From Gyrodactylus bullatarudis (Eukaryota > Platyhelminthes > Monogenea > Gyrodactylidea > Gyrodactylidae): a stretch of 19,709 bases of DNA. The notes below the pieces were generated by a model. It was given only the letters and a program-made list of their open reading frames with translations, was not told where the DNA came from and made no database searches. The stretch is taken from the NCBI GenBank assembly GCA_012064415.1, contig SSNU01002996.1, positions 1-19,709 of the forward strand, written 5' to 3'. Positions 1 to 9,342 of this stretch are shown here, piece by piece. The position numbers and the translations under genes are program-made. Within the stretch, counting starts at the first letter, position 1. The number at the start of each line of letters is the position of its first letter.

Positions 1-783
1 ACCCTCCAACTAAGGACCAGATTCAAAATAGATCTATCGAATCATAAATTTGTAAATATAAAAGCAACCTGCCAATTCCTATTTACATATATTCCAGAGA
101 ATCATAACATGTTTAAAAATTATTTTTTATAAATGACTGTAAATATCCATATTTAATAAAAAAACTTCCATTCCAAAAAGGAATAATTTCCTTCGTGAGT
201 TACAATGCTACACCTATTCTTTTATTAATAATAAAGTTTTTAGTTTTTGTTTATTCAGCCTGTTACAATTCCATTTACTGCTTAAGATTAGCCTACAACT
301 GGATTATTTTCAGTTGGGGATATACAAACAAAACAAACAACGTAAAATACAATTTACTCATTTATTTTAAATATATATACAAAGTTTGAATATAGCTCAG
401 TGCTATTATGCATGTGTAAGTGAAGCCAATGACTAATCTAATAAAAAATGATCATATTACAAGTAGAAATTTTGACTCGAATTATAGAAAAATCAATCGA
501 TCGACAAATGAAGACAAGAAAAAATAATCAATAAAATACCCGACAATGATTAATTTTAGGTCGAAAGATGATCTAAAATATACTATCAGCTCAAGACTCT
601 CATTCAAGTTAAGAGAGAGAAAATGAGTGAATAAGAAAGCTTGCAGATCAAAGCTACAAAATGTGACAATAAATCGGTTAACTACGAAATAAACAAAAAA
701 ATGTTATGACAAGCCTTAAAAATATTTTCTTCTATGGTATGTTTTGAGTCTTGATTAATTGATAAATAGATTTTATTACTTAC
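1..783. other. Left-edge stretch without a recognised exon
   Basis: No convincing coding segment was found on either strand. On the minus strand it begins with the donor GTAAGT just after the last visible plakin exon, so most of it is probably a long intron of that gene. I looked here for the second CH domain expected in a plakin actin-binding region and did not find it. A GTG-initiated plus-strand frame at 195-389 encodes only AT-rich hydrophobic residues and looks like chance. Confidence 0.5.
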
Positions 784-1436
784 TTGATAATGTAATATAA
801 TAATCCAAATTAAGGCCAAAATTAACTTTGGGTTTCCATCTGTTATATCCTCCGGACTAATATTTACTAATTTGATCTAAGTGAGAGAAAAATAAGCATA
901 TCATCAATATTACTGCAATAAATAGAAAATAGATCTACATGGGTGGTTAACTCACATTTTGTAGTTTGAGAAATTCGAGCAAGCGCTTTACATTCTGAAT
1001 ACAATGCAACCTGCTTTCACCAAATTCAATCGTCTATAAATTAGAAAATAAAACTGACTATTTTACTCTGAAATAGAATATCAATTAAAATAATGAAAAA
1101 ATTTCCAGATCGCAAATCAAGAAATAGATTGTCTACGCATAATTTTCTTGTGGACAGGTGTTTATTTAGCCATTTTTTGAAAGCTTTGATTTGCATAAGA
1201 TTTCTTTGATCTTTAATCCAACTAATATCCCGTTCTGATTTCTCAGAACGAAGAATTGAACAAGCGCTGTCGATTGAAAATGCATTGGACAAATGATCTG
1301 ATATAGAAGAGTTTGATTTTATTAAAGATCTTTTGGAAGATGATGTTTTGGGAGTTGATTTAGAATCTACAGATAGTTTAGAGTCTCCAGAATCAAATCT
1401 TAAAGATCTCATAGACGTCATTCTGGTATTCTTCAT
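784..1436 (-). CDS. Plakin/spectraplakin-type actin-binding protein, N-terminal part (5' exons, incomplete)
   Basis: Three minus-strand exons join in frame: 1436-1059 (126 codons), 1033-956 (26) and 876-784 (31), all phase 0. The introns are 25 nt (donor GTCAGT) and 79 nt (donor GTGAGT). The first ~75 residues are a Ser/Lys-rich tail of low complexity. A calponin-homology domain follows, with [40 protein letters not shown], then VKLVNI-like [14 protein letters not shown] and [10 protein letters not shown]. In plakins (dystonin, MACF, plectin) this first CH domain works with a second one to bind F-actin. DGNPKL with KLVNI fits plakins better than beta-spectrin (DGNHRL). The start ATG at 1436 is the first in the exon and lies divergently from GPDH. 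A GTAAGT donor follows residue 183, so the gene continues beyond the left edge. The CH call is strong; the exact family member cannot be named. Confidence 0.85.
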
Positions 1437-1648
1437 GTAAATAAATAAAACATGTTTGGGATATATTCAAAAGTTGCCAAACGAATGGCCTTCAAAGATT
1501 ATTTTTGAATCGATTTAAACAACTTTTCGTTCTAGCTCAAAGTTCTAGTTCTAATTCCCTTATTGGCAGATTTTAAATTTGAATTCATTGAGAATTATTT
1601 TCAGACTCTGAAATTCAGAGTATAGTTTATAATTTCATTCAGGGTATC
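1437..1648. promoter_or_regulatory. Short divergent intergenic region (plakin gene / GPDH)
   Basis: Only 212 bp separate the two start codons of these oppositely directed genes, so both promoters and 5' UTRs must lie here. I see no clear TATA box or other named element. TTTCATTCAG just before the GPDH start could act as a splice acceptor for a 5' UTR intron or a spliced leader, but nothing else supports that. Confidence 0.4.
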
Positions 1649-2754
1649 ATGATGAAAAGGGTAGCAATCATCGGTTCAGGTAACTGGGGCTCTACTATTG
1701 GAAAAATAGTTGCTCAAAATGTCATAAATTCGAATGAGTTTGATTCTAAAGTTAAAATGTGGGTTTTTGAAGAGATGATCAATGATGAAAAACTCAGTGA
1801 TATCATCAACATTCAGCATCATAATATTAAATATTTACCTGGAATTAAGCTTCCTGAGAACCTTATTGCTGAACCAGAACTACTGAAAGCAATCGATGGT
1901 GCAGATCTTCTTGTTTTTGTTCTTCCACATCAATTTCTTTCCAAGGTTTTGGAACAATGTAAAGCAATGATAAAGAAAACTGCTATCGGCATTACTCTCA
2001 TAAAAGGTTTAATAGTTCCAGAATTTGGTCGAATTCAACTTTCAAGTGAATTGATAGCTGAAAAATTGGGAATTGAATGCGGGGCTTTAATGGGAGCCAA
2101 CATCGCCACAGAAGTTGCTAAAGAAACTTTTTGTGAAGCTACAATCGGTTTCAAAACAAAAAATTCAGGAGAAAGTTTTAAAAGTATTTTTCAGGTGAGT
2201 CAAATTTCTATGAGATTTTAGACTGAATACTTTCGGATAAAATGCATCACAGATGTAACATCATGCGAGTTATGCGGAGCACTTAAAAATATAGTAGCTG
2301 TTGCTTCGGGTATTGCTGATGGTCTTGGATTTGGAGATAACACGAAAGCAGCTCTCATCAGGATAGGTCTAATAGAAATTAAAAAGTTTATTTATGAGTT
2401 CTTCCCTGATTCGAGTAATGTTAAATTCAATATCTTTAAGATCCTTTGGATTCTACTTTTCTCGAAAGCTGTGGTATAGCAGATCTAATAACAACATGTT
2501 ATGGAGGGCGAAATCGAAAAGTAGGAGAGGCTTTGGCTCGCGAAGGAGGAAACCTTGACGAAATTGAAAAAAAATTGCTTAATGGCCAAAGTGCTCAAGG
2601 GCCGTTAACGGCAAAAGAAGTTTATGGATTTCTAGAAGCGAAGAAAAAAATCAAGGATTATCCCCTCCTTACCGGTATTTATAAAATTTGTTCTGGAAAA
2701 GTCGAGGCAAAAAATATTATTGAATTCTTAAAAAATCATCCCTGTCATGATTGA
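1649..2754 (+). CDS. Glycerol-3-phosphate dehydrogenase [NAD(+)], cytoplasmic type
   Basis: Interconverts dihydroxyacetone phosphate and sn-glycerol-3-phosphate using NAD(H), linking glycolysis to lipid synthesis and cytosolic redox balance. Exons are 1649-2194, 2222-2414 and 2441-2754, giving 350 residues, the usual animal length. The introns are only 27 and 26 nt (phases 0 and 1). The Rossmann motif GSGNWGS is at residues 9-15. Family signatures follow: [20 protein letters not shown] near 148-167, [13 protein letters not shown] near 200-212, and GFGDNTKAA, which is completed by [15 protein letters not shown] in exon 3. Lys119, Lys204 and Arg270 match the catalytic/substrate-binding Lys120, Lys204 and Arg269 of the human enzyme. 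Leu-Ile-Val replaces the usual Val-Asp-Glu after LIKG, a small deviation. An AATAAA signal lies 56 nt past the stop. A second ATG directly follows the first; either could initiate. Confidence 0.97.
2195..2221 (+). other. 27-nt intron in the GPDH gene
   Basis: Flanked by CAG|GTGAGT and ATTTTAG|ACT. Removing it restores the conserved GPDH frame (FQ then TEYFRIK). Without removal the frame ends at TAG on the acceptor itself. Together with the 26-nt intron at 2415-2440 it is among the shortest spliceosomal introns expected in animals. Confidence 0.93.
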
Positions 2755-2810
2755 TTTTTTAATTTTTCATTATTAATTGTTATTATTTGTTGTTTTGGTA
2801 TATTTTTATT

Positions 2811-2816
2811 AATAAA
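2811..2816 (+). terminator. Polyadenylation signal AATAAA, GPDH gene
   Basis: Canonical AATAAA preceded by a T-rich stretch, 56 nt after the GPDH stop codon. It gives a 3' UTR of under about 100 nt, in keeping with the packed layout. Confidence 0.6.
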
Positions 2817-3499
2817 GTTCACAGGTCTAGTTGATAAATAATACATAGTATTCGATCATGTTCATTGAATAATATTCATCAAGGTAAATTTTAAAAATAT
2901 ATTCGAAATGATATAAGCATAATACTTATAAAAAAGAGTGTATCTTATAACCAGATTAAACTTTTATGTGTAAGAATTTTGTAAGCTGCCAAAAAAGTCG
3001 ATAAAGGTAGAATTATTAGATCAAGTAACAAAAACTCAACCTTTGAAACTGAATTCAGTTACTGAAAGCTTTTCTCATTGCATGATATTCTATTTGAATC
3101 CCTTTTCTACAACTTGACTGCAGTCTACAGTCCCTAGAATTATAGAGAAAATAGTTTAAATATTATTTTATATCAACCTTACGCAAACTTAGTAAAGCAG
3201 ACTTACTAAGGCTAGCTAATTACAGTTAGTAATCTAATTTAACGTTGAACATGAAATTGTTCGAATTGAATTGAGGTTTATCAACTATTATTAGAAACAA
3301 GAAAATATTTTCAAAAAACTTTTGTTTAAGTCAAGATTTACCCAAATACTCGTTCAATTTGATAATTTGCATGTTGGCCTGCACACGTTTCTAAAATATT
3401 CCATATCGATAGTACTTTAGCAACTCTAACGCTTCAAATATCGCCTTGACTATTTTGAGATATTTCAAATCCGATCTGTTCTTGAAAAAATATCCTAAA
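2817..3499. other. Intergenic region between GPDH and the KH-Tudor gene
   Basis: About 680 bp, AT-rich, with no coding segment I can support. It should hold the promoter and 5' UTR of the KH-Tudor gene. The last ~130 bp are somewhat richer in GC (GGCCTGCACACG near 3375) and may be transcribed leader. Confidence 0.4.
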
Positions 3500-5133
3500 A
3501 TGAATACTAGAACAAAAAGCCAGTGTAGTGAAGATGATTTATCAACTCATACACCAGATAGCGGCAACGCATCACCAACCCAAAATGATTCTATGAATAA
3601 ATTTCATTCACTTTACAATTCGCAAATTCAATACCAAGGTTATGGAGGCGTTAACAAAAATATTCCTTTCTACGGATATTTCAACGATCCCGAGAATGAT
3701 ATTGTCGAGGATATACCCGAAATTTTAAATGGAAAGGCTCTTCCTAGGGTAAGTTTTTTTAACATTAATAGTTATCATTTTTCTTATTATCTACCTTATC
3801 AGGTTCTTGTACCAAATGAAATGTGGGAAGGCATGGATATTCAGGATAATTCTGATGTGTGGCATGAGACTTTCTGCATTCCTGCACGGATGGGTGGTGT
3901 ACTTATTGGCCGTTTCGGCAAGAATGTTCGTGAATTACGTAATCAATGGCAGGCTGAATTTAGTTTGAATATGTTTCCTGGTCAACAGGACATTTTACTC
4001 TTTAAAATATCATGTCCCATGCTCCATAAGAAAAGTGTTCTTCAATGGATTGAGCGAAGATTCAGAATGAAACCCTCTAGAACCCCTATCGGTAATCCTA
4101 ATCAACTAAGAGTGAGTTTTATTAATCTCATTAATCATTTATCAATCCTAATAATTTTTATTCGTTTATTAGAGATTCCTACCTCTCGGAATACCCGTTC
4201 CGGTTATTCTACGAAGCAGCTATGGTCTGAAAGAAATGTTTATTACCATCAAGGACGAAGAATGCAAAAAATTCTTCGATATGCAAAAAGAACTTGATCA
4301 AGATTACACAAACCTCATGAAATATAGAATGCAACTATGTGAACCTGTGACATCAGGAACGGTAGCCATTGTCCCTCATGACCGTGGTTTCTCTCGTGCT
4401 CTTATAATCAAGATTTTCGATATGTGCCCTAAATTTGCTCTTTACTTTTTACTAGATCACGGAACTTTTGGTGTTATCACTCTTAACGAGATTAGAAAGA
4501 TAAGGGCAAAATATATGTTGGTTCCTTTCCAGGCGATTCACGTCAGCTGGGCACATGCGTTCCCAGTGTTCAGTGATATGCCAGATTGGCACTTGCTAAG
4601 AACATTCTTCGCCTCAAATAGAATTCATGCTCATTCCGTTCGAATGGAAACATGTTGTAAATCTTCGGTTGTTTTCCTTGAAGCTTCATCAATCCCTCAT
4701 TCTCAGCCCAAAAATATGTTTACTGACATTTTAGCAACCGCATCCAAAGCTGGTCTCTTTACAATCAATCCCTTGGTACGAATTATCTTTTCACATATTT
4801 CCTTTTATTTGACTAATCTTTCAATCCACTTTACAGGCTTTATATCCGGGTAAACAACAGTGGTTGAATTGCTCCAAAACTCCCTACTACACTTTTGCCT
4901 ATAGTGAAATCAATTACGATGATCTCGTCTCCTTTCTCCCAGAAGAAGAGCCTATTCAAGAGGATGCTGAAATTTCAAAAGAGAACCCAAATTCACAGAA
5001 GAAGAAGACAAATAACAAATCAAATAAATCTCAAAAAAAAGATAGTGGTAAAGGGACTATTAAATCCAAGACTTTTTCAAGTGATATTTCAGGCGATCCG
5101 AATCCCACTAGTTTGGTCAATGCCACCAACTAA
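3500..5133 (+). CDS. Single-KH plus Tudor domain protein (AKAP1/TDRKH-type)
   Basis: Four phase-0 exons, 3500-3748, 3803-4111, 4173-4775 and 4837-5133, encode 485 residues; the introns are 54, 61 and 61 nt. The ATG at 3500 (AAAATGAAT) is chosen because the upstream in-frame extension has only a TTG. A KH domain spans about residues 104-170, with the RNA-contacting GxxG loop as GRFG (119-122) inside CIPARMGGVLIGRFGKN. A Tudor domain spans about 242-300 (SGTVAIVPHD, FSRALIIKIF, ALYFLLDHGTFGVI). The last 80 residues turn acidic and then Lys/Ser-rich. One KH followed by Tudor is the layout of AKAP1 and nematode akap-1, which act in RNA binding at mitochondria; TDRKH/Papi has two KH domains and binds methyl-arginine of Piwi proteins. 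No N-terminal membrane anchor or obvious PKA-binding helix is visible. The domains are secure; the orthology is inferred. Confidence 0.88.
3749..3802 (+). other. 54-nt intron that is open in frame
   Basis: Donor AGG|GTAAGT, acceptor TTATCAG|GTT. It is a multiple of three and has no in-frame stop, so retention would insert 18 mostly aromatic and hydrophobic residues between LPR and VLVPNE. The strong donor and the residue bias of the insert argue that it is normally spliced. Confidence 0.8.
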
Positions 5134-5699
5134 AAATTTGACTGATTTCTTGCACTGAATTTTGTTGCCTCCTTTTCAGTTTCACACATAAAAACCCCTC
5201 ATTATCCATTTTCCCAAATTATTAAAAAAATATTCGTTATTTATTCTCACATCATTTAATTAATAAATTCATTCTATTATACAGTTGTAACTTTACATTA
5301 TCAAATTCAAAAAAAATAATAATTATACTCAAAATATAAAGCCAATTCAGCAAGCACAATATACTCATTCTAGCCTTTGCTCTAGGATTCTAATAAGATG
5401 GTATTAAGTAATCATTATTATTTTGGATTGATCATAATACAGATTTCTGTTTGTTTTTCTTTACCTAGACATGGTTCTTCCTAACATACTTGGCAGTTGT
5501 TTAATATTATATTTGCTTGTGCATTGAAAAATTCAGTAGGAAGTACCCACATAGCACTAAAGAATTTCAATAACGTAAAAATTAACAAATCGATTAGGAG
5601 AAGAAAATAGAAATTACGTAAATTAATAGCTCGAAGAAAATTTCTAAAAGCATGTGAGAAAAAAAAGAAATAAAGTATACAAAAGAAACCATTGATTTA
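5134..5699. other. Convergent intergenic region with 3' UTRs
   Basis: Lies between the stop codons of the KH-Tudor gene (+) and P2 (-). It is very AT-rich, without coding segments. AATAAA at 5262-5267 on the plus strand is a plausible poly(A) signal for the KH-Tudor gene, about 130 nt after its stop. Confidence 0.5.
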
Positions 5700-5701
5700 T
5701 T
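5696..5701 (-). terminator. AATAAA overlapping the P2 stop codon
   Basis: On the minus strand the P2 end reads GGTTAATAAATC, so AATAAA starts inside the TAA stop. If used, it would leave a 3' UTR of only 10-25 nt. No other AATAAA was noticed close downstream. Confidence 0.45.
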
Positions 5702-6041
5702 AACCGAAAAGGCTCATTCCAATATCTTCATCGGATTCAGAGGATGGGGGCTTTTCCTTCTTCTTCTCTTCTTTCTTGGCGGCTGGAGCAGCGGCAGCAG
5801 CACCAGCAGCAGCTGGAGCTGAAGCGGCAACAGGGCCACCTGATGGAACTGAAGCAAGTTTCTTCTCGCCTTGGGAGATAAGATCGTTTACATCCTTGCC
5901 TTTGAGTTCAGAAAAAACTTTTTTCATTTGTTCAGCATTACAATCAATTCCGACCGAGCTAAGAATGTTCTTGATATCTGCTTCGGCTGGTTCGGCTTTA
6001 CCAGCAGCTTGGGCCAACATGTAAGCAGCAATGTATCTCAT
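5700..6041 (-). CDS. RPLP2: 60S acidic ribosomal protein P2
   Basis: An intronless 113-residue protein of the ribosomal lateral stalk, where P1/P2 dimers on uL10/P0 recruit translational GTPases. It opens [20 protein letters not shown], the conserved eukaryotic P2 start, so the ATG at 6041 is preferred over an upstream in-frame ATG at 6065. The N-terminal dimerisation helices (about 1-65) contain [18 protein letters not shown] flexible Ala/Pro hinge and a Lys/Glu stretch follow. The tail, [13 protein letters not shown], is a variant of the usual SDDDMGFGLFD; it keeps the acidic and hydrophobic pattern with Gly in place of the terminal Asp. It is the only recognised gene here without an intron. 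It is divergent from the SH3 gene across 181 bp. Confidence 0.96.
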   Translation of the reverse strand: MRYIAAYMLAQAAGKAEPAEADIKNILSSVGIDCNAEQMKKVFSELKGKDVNDLISQGEKKLASVPSGGPVAASAPAAAGAAAAAPAAKKEEKKKEKPPSSESDEDIGMSLFG

Positions 6042-6222
6042 GTTTAATAGTGTTATGAACCTCACGCAAAATAATTTGAAGTAGACAACTATAGTGAAGG
6101 AATTAAAACGAGGATTAGACCTAAAAGTTATATTTTTATTTTATTCAATTTACAATTCAAAAAAATTTAAAATAAAATACATATTTTGTGTTTATCAAGT
6201 TTCATTTTTCACTACTCACAAA
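6042..6222. promoter_or_regulatory. Short divergent intergenic region (P2 / SH3-domain gene)
   Basis: 181 bp between two opposite start codons, so it must contain both promoters and 5' UTRs. A plus-strand frame open from 6094 only extends the SH3 gene's first exon upstream without a better start. No named element is recognised. Confidence 0.4.
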
Positions 6223-8972
6223 ATGAAATCGAAAATAGAGTATTTAGAGAATATTCTTAAAACAAATTGGAAGTTTGCTTCTGAAAGCGTTCGTAGCAGA
6301 CCTGTCTCATCAAATAAATGTTCGAGTGATGATCCTGATACCTATGTAACTCAAATCATTTATGAATTGTGTAGATTAGTCCAAAAGAAAAATTAAAAAA
6401 CATTTCGGTATTAAATAAATTTAATTTTAGAAATGTGCCAAGGAGCTTCAAAATGTAAATGAATCGCATAAAAAAGCAATCAACCAATACTTGGTAAACT
6501 TATCGCATCTTTTCGAGAGGTTTGACTCTTTTTTTCAAACTAATGAGTTTTCAGTCCCCAAAAAACTAAAATTATCAAGTTTAGAATTAAATTTCAAGTC
6601 ATTCGATTCAATAATCGCTGAGATACAACTTATTCAGGTAATTAATTCAATTACATAAATTCTATCTCTAGAAAAAACAGAAAATTAGAAAGTCTGCTCT
6701 TGCACCTAGAATATTTGATAGGTATGTTTTTTCTTCTGTTTTGATTTTTTTCTTAGCTACATTCAAAATATTCTTCTTAAAATGTATCATATTCTCAGAT
6801 ATAATCAAGATATCTTCAAAACTTTGTCAAAAGTCAGTTTCTTTTCTAAACTGTTCTCAGGAATGTGAAATTAGAAAGGATATCTTGATTTTTAATATAC
6901 ACGATATTGGAGATGGACTAGATGATTACTCTGAGCCATTCAAGTCATACCAAAATGAGTATTCCTTGTGAGTTTAGTTGTTTGTTTTTCATTTTTAAGC
7001 CTATGCTTCACTTTTTAATTGATTGTAAGACTATTCTGTTAGCTGTATTGTAATTAAAATAATAAACATATATATAATATATTAAGGAAACGTATGAAAA
7101 ATACTGCAAGCTTTATGCTTGCAAAAATATTCTGAACATACAAAATACAAACGATGAATACTTGAAGAGTAAGATTTGATGTTTTACTTTTATTTTTCTC
7201 AGCATTTACTGCATAATACCTTCATTATTACTCAATCTTTTGATTTTTCGAGTGAAAATTGATAAAGAAATTGTGTTGTATTTTGTCTTTGCTCTAAAGA
7301 ATCGTCTTTTTGACTATTCTTCAATTTTCTTCAAAAATGCAGATATTTAATAAAATTATTAGCTCAATCAAGTAAAATTTTCTAATATCCTTATTCATAG
7401 TACATCAAACCAGAATGTCAGCTCAAACGCTTACAAGGTATTTCAATTATCTGCTTACATTTATTGTAGAAGGAAAAATCTGGACTTAGTCGAATAAAAT
7501 CCACTTTAATGAAAAAGAATAAATCTGAACGAAATTTGGATCCAATTTATTCAGAAATCGATTCGGATAGGCTTACTACTGGTTCAAATTGTTCAAAACA
7601 CTTTACAGAAAACATGAATAATTCTGTTGATGTCATTGATAGAAGAAGGAGTCGAAATTCACGAAGTTCTTATAACTCGTAAGTCATATTCTTGTCAAAT
7701 GGTGGAATGTATTTTTTTTCATTTATAATCTCTATACTCATCAAATCCTTTAATATTCTTCTCTCTTACAACCAATTTTAACTCATTAATCAATAAAAAT
7801 CAGACAGATTTTTCTCAATTATAATTATTCTGAAATAATCTCTATTGCTTAATGGTTAAAGCTATTTGGTGAATTCTTTAGCATTCAATTATTGCATTGA
7901 AAAATTTGGTGACGCAGTGTATTGTATTTTTGAGTCTTAATTTCTTTTTTTGTCTTGGCAATATAGAATTTCTGGCAATTTTGTTAATACTGAGTTGTTT
8001 CCCCTAGATATTGTTGACTTGAAAGTAACATTTCTTAATTTGAGAATTGAATTTTCAAAAATTATGGTTCTACTATCCAATGGTTTGATACAAATTGTAT
8101 CATACAATGTCAAGAGGTTTTGATAAAAGTTAAATTTAGAGTTAAATTCATTTATGAATCATTAGTTTTATTACAGTTTCTGGTTTAATATTTTATTTTT
8201 TATATTTCTTAGAGAATAATTGAAATAGCCTTCTTTACTATTGATTTCGTTTCGAATTTTTCCATGCTGTTTAATGAAATTTTCATTTGTTTGTATTTCC
8301 AAGTGAGACTATCAAACACAAGAAATTCAATATAAGTGTGGACGAGACAGAAGATAGTCAGATTTCCGACAAAGGCTATGTTTATGCTCAAGTGAAAAAG
8401 CCTTCAATGCCCAGTAAAGTGGATAAAATATTCATGAGTTATGAAGATAATGACATCGAATTATCTAAGAGTAACTTTAATAGTCCAAATTTTTTGTCAT
8501 ATGATGAAGGATTTACCAGAATTGAGACTCCAAAGGTAAAGAGTCCTGAGGTCCAAAGACCTTTAAGGATGCGGAGAAAAACCAAAACTTTACCTAATAT
8601 TGTTGATAATCCTAAAGAAGAATACATAAACTGCAGTGTCCTTTCCAATTTCGTGAATAAAAAGCCTCCCTTTGAAGTCAGTATTTCAGTTTATCTAGAC
8701 TTTTTGAATCAATATTATATTCTGAATTTAGGTCAAATCGATCTATCGTTACAGTGCAAAAAATAAGGATGAACTGTCCTTCAAAAAGGATGAACTTTTA
8801 CTTGTTCTCCCATGGAAAAGACGAGATGACGAGGCTAGTTATCTGTTAAATAATTTTATCCATTTTCAATAACTATAAATTTATATAGGAAGAAGGCTGG
8901 TTTTATGGAAAATTGATATCGAATGGTCAGAAAGGATTATTCCCTCAGAATTATGTTGTTGATGTAATTTAA
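6223..8972 (+). CDS. Helical N-terminus protein with C-terminal SH3 domain
   Basis: Ten exons fit one frame: 6223-6378, 6431-6637, 6672-6721, 6757-6832, 6861-6967, 7401-7437, 7470-7678, 8304-8676, 8732-8833 and 8889-8972; 466 residues. The phases (0,0,2,0,2,0,2,0,0) all agree. Residues ~1-200 look helical and charged (CAKELQNVNESHKKAINQYL, LRYNQDIFKTLSKECEIRKD) and could be a BAR- or IMD-like bundle, but I cannot assign a family. Residues ~210-405 are Ser/Lys-rich linker (RRRSRNSRSS, RRKTKTLPNI). The SH3 domain is 406-466: IYRYSAKNKDELSF, EEGWFYGKL, GLFPQNYV. IYRY replaces the usual ALYDY, so the first ligand-pocket Asp is absent. SH3 domains bind proline-rich partners; the product is probably a cytoskeletal or membrane adaptor (inference). 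The first donor (GTCCAA) is weak, and the last intron has two possible donors. Confidence 0.78.
6968..7400 (+). other. 433-nt intron of the SH3-domain gene
   Basis: Donor GTGAGT after exon 5, acceptor TTATTCATAG before exon 6. It is far longer than most introns here. A strong acceptor (TTATTTTTCTCAG) ends at 7202 and opens a 49-codon frame to TAA at 7350. That frame is in the phase exon 5 would require, and it encodes hydrophobic residues (YCIIPSLLLNLLIF). It may be an alternative exon or chance. A short inverted repeat, GCAAGC-TTTAT-GCTTGC, lies near 7107-7123. Confidence 0.5.
7679..8303 (+). other. 625-nt intron of the SH3-domain gene
   Basis: Donor GTAAGT, acceptor ATTTCCAAG; the frame joins as AAC-TC|T-GAG. 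It is the longest intron placed in the window. I found no in-phase coding exon inside. Two overlapping palindromes lie at 8086-8108. Confidence 0.6.
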
Positions 8973-8981
8973 TGATCCATG

Positions 8982-8987
8982 AATAAA
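8982..8987 (+). terminator. Polyadenylation signal AATAAA, SH3-domain gene
   Basis: AATAAA begins 10 nt after the stop codon, with a second copy at 9001-9006. Either would give a very short 3' UTR. Confidence 0.5.
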
Positions 8988-9006
8988 TAATTATTCTATG
9001 AATAAA

Positions 9007-9342
9007 AGATTAATATTATTAATTAATTTTCTAACTGATTAATATTTAGTTAAAACGGTCTGATTTCATAACCAAGAAAAACACAGTGAGATATATGATG
9101 CCAAAAACAAGCAAATAAAATTTGATTTCAAGATACGATAATCCTAGTTGCTTTTAAAACTCTCAATTTTCTAACCTGAGGTTAGTGACCTCACAAACAA
9201 TTAAATTATTATAATTTATCTATTTAAATTTGATTGAGTAACACAACTTTAAGTTGTCAACTTATATTTTAGTGAAATCAGGATTTTAGAATGAGCTAAA
9301 ATTGTTAATCTAGAAACAGACTTCAATTGAAAAACTTTTAAA
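9007..9342. other. Intergenic region upstream of ORC5
   Basis: About 330 bp between same-strand genes. It is AT-rich and no gene is seen. It contains the palindrome-like CTAACCTGAGGTTAG near 9171-9185 (CTAACCT/AGGTTAG around a one-base centre), which could be a protein-binding site or chance. Confidence 0.35.

Noticed and set aside
195..389. 64-codon plus-strand frame at the left end
   Set aside because: It starts at GTG, and its composition is AT-driven and hydrophobic. It lies in what is probably a minus-strand intron.
5776..6024. 82-codon plus-strand frame
   Set aside because: It is antisense to the P2 gene; the Ala run is the mirror of the P2 hinge.
8439..8648. Minus-strand frame inside the SH3 gene
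   Set aside because: It is antisense to exon 8, which fits a ten-exon frame ending in a recognisable SH3 domain.
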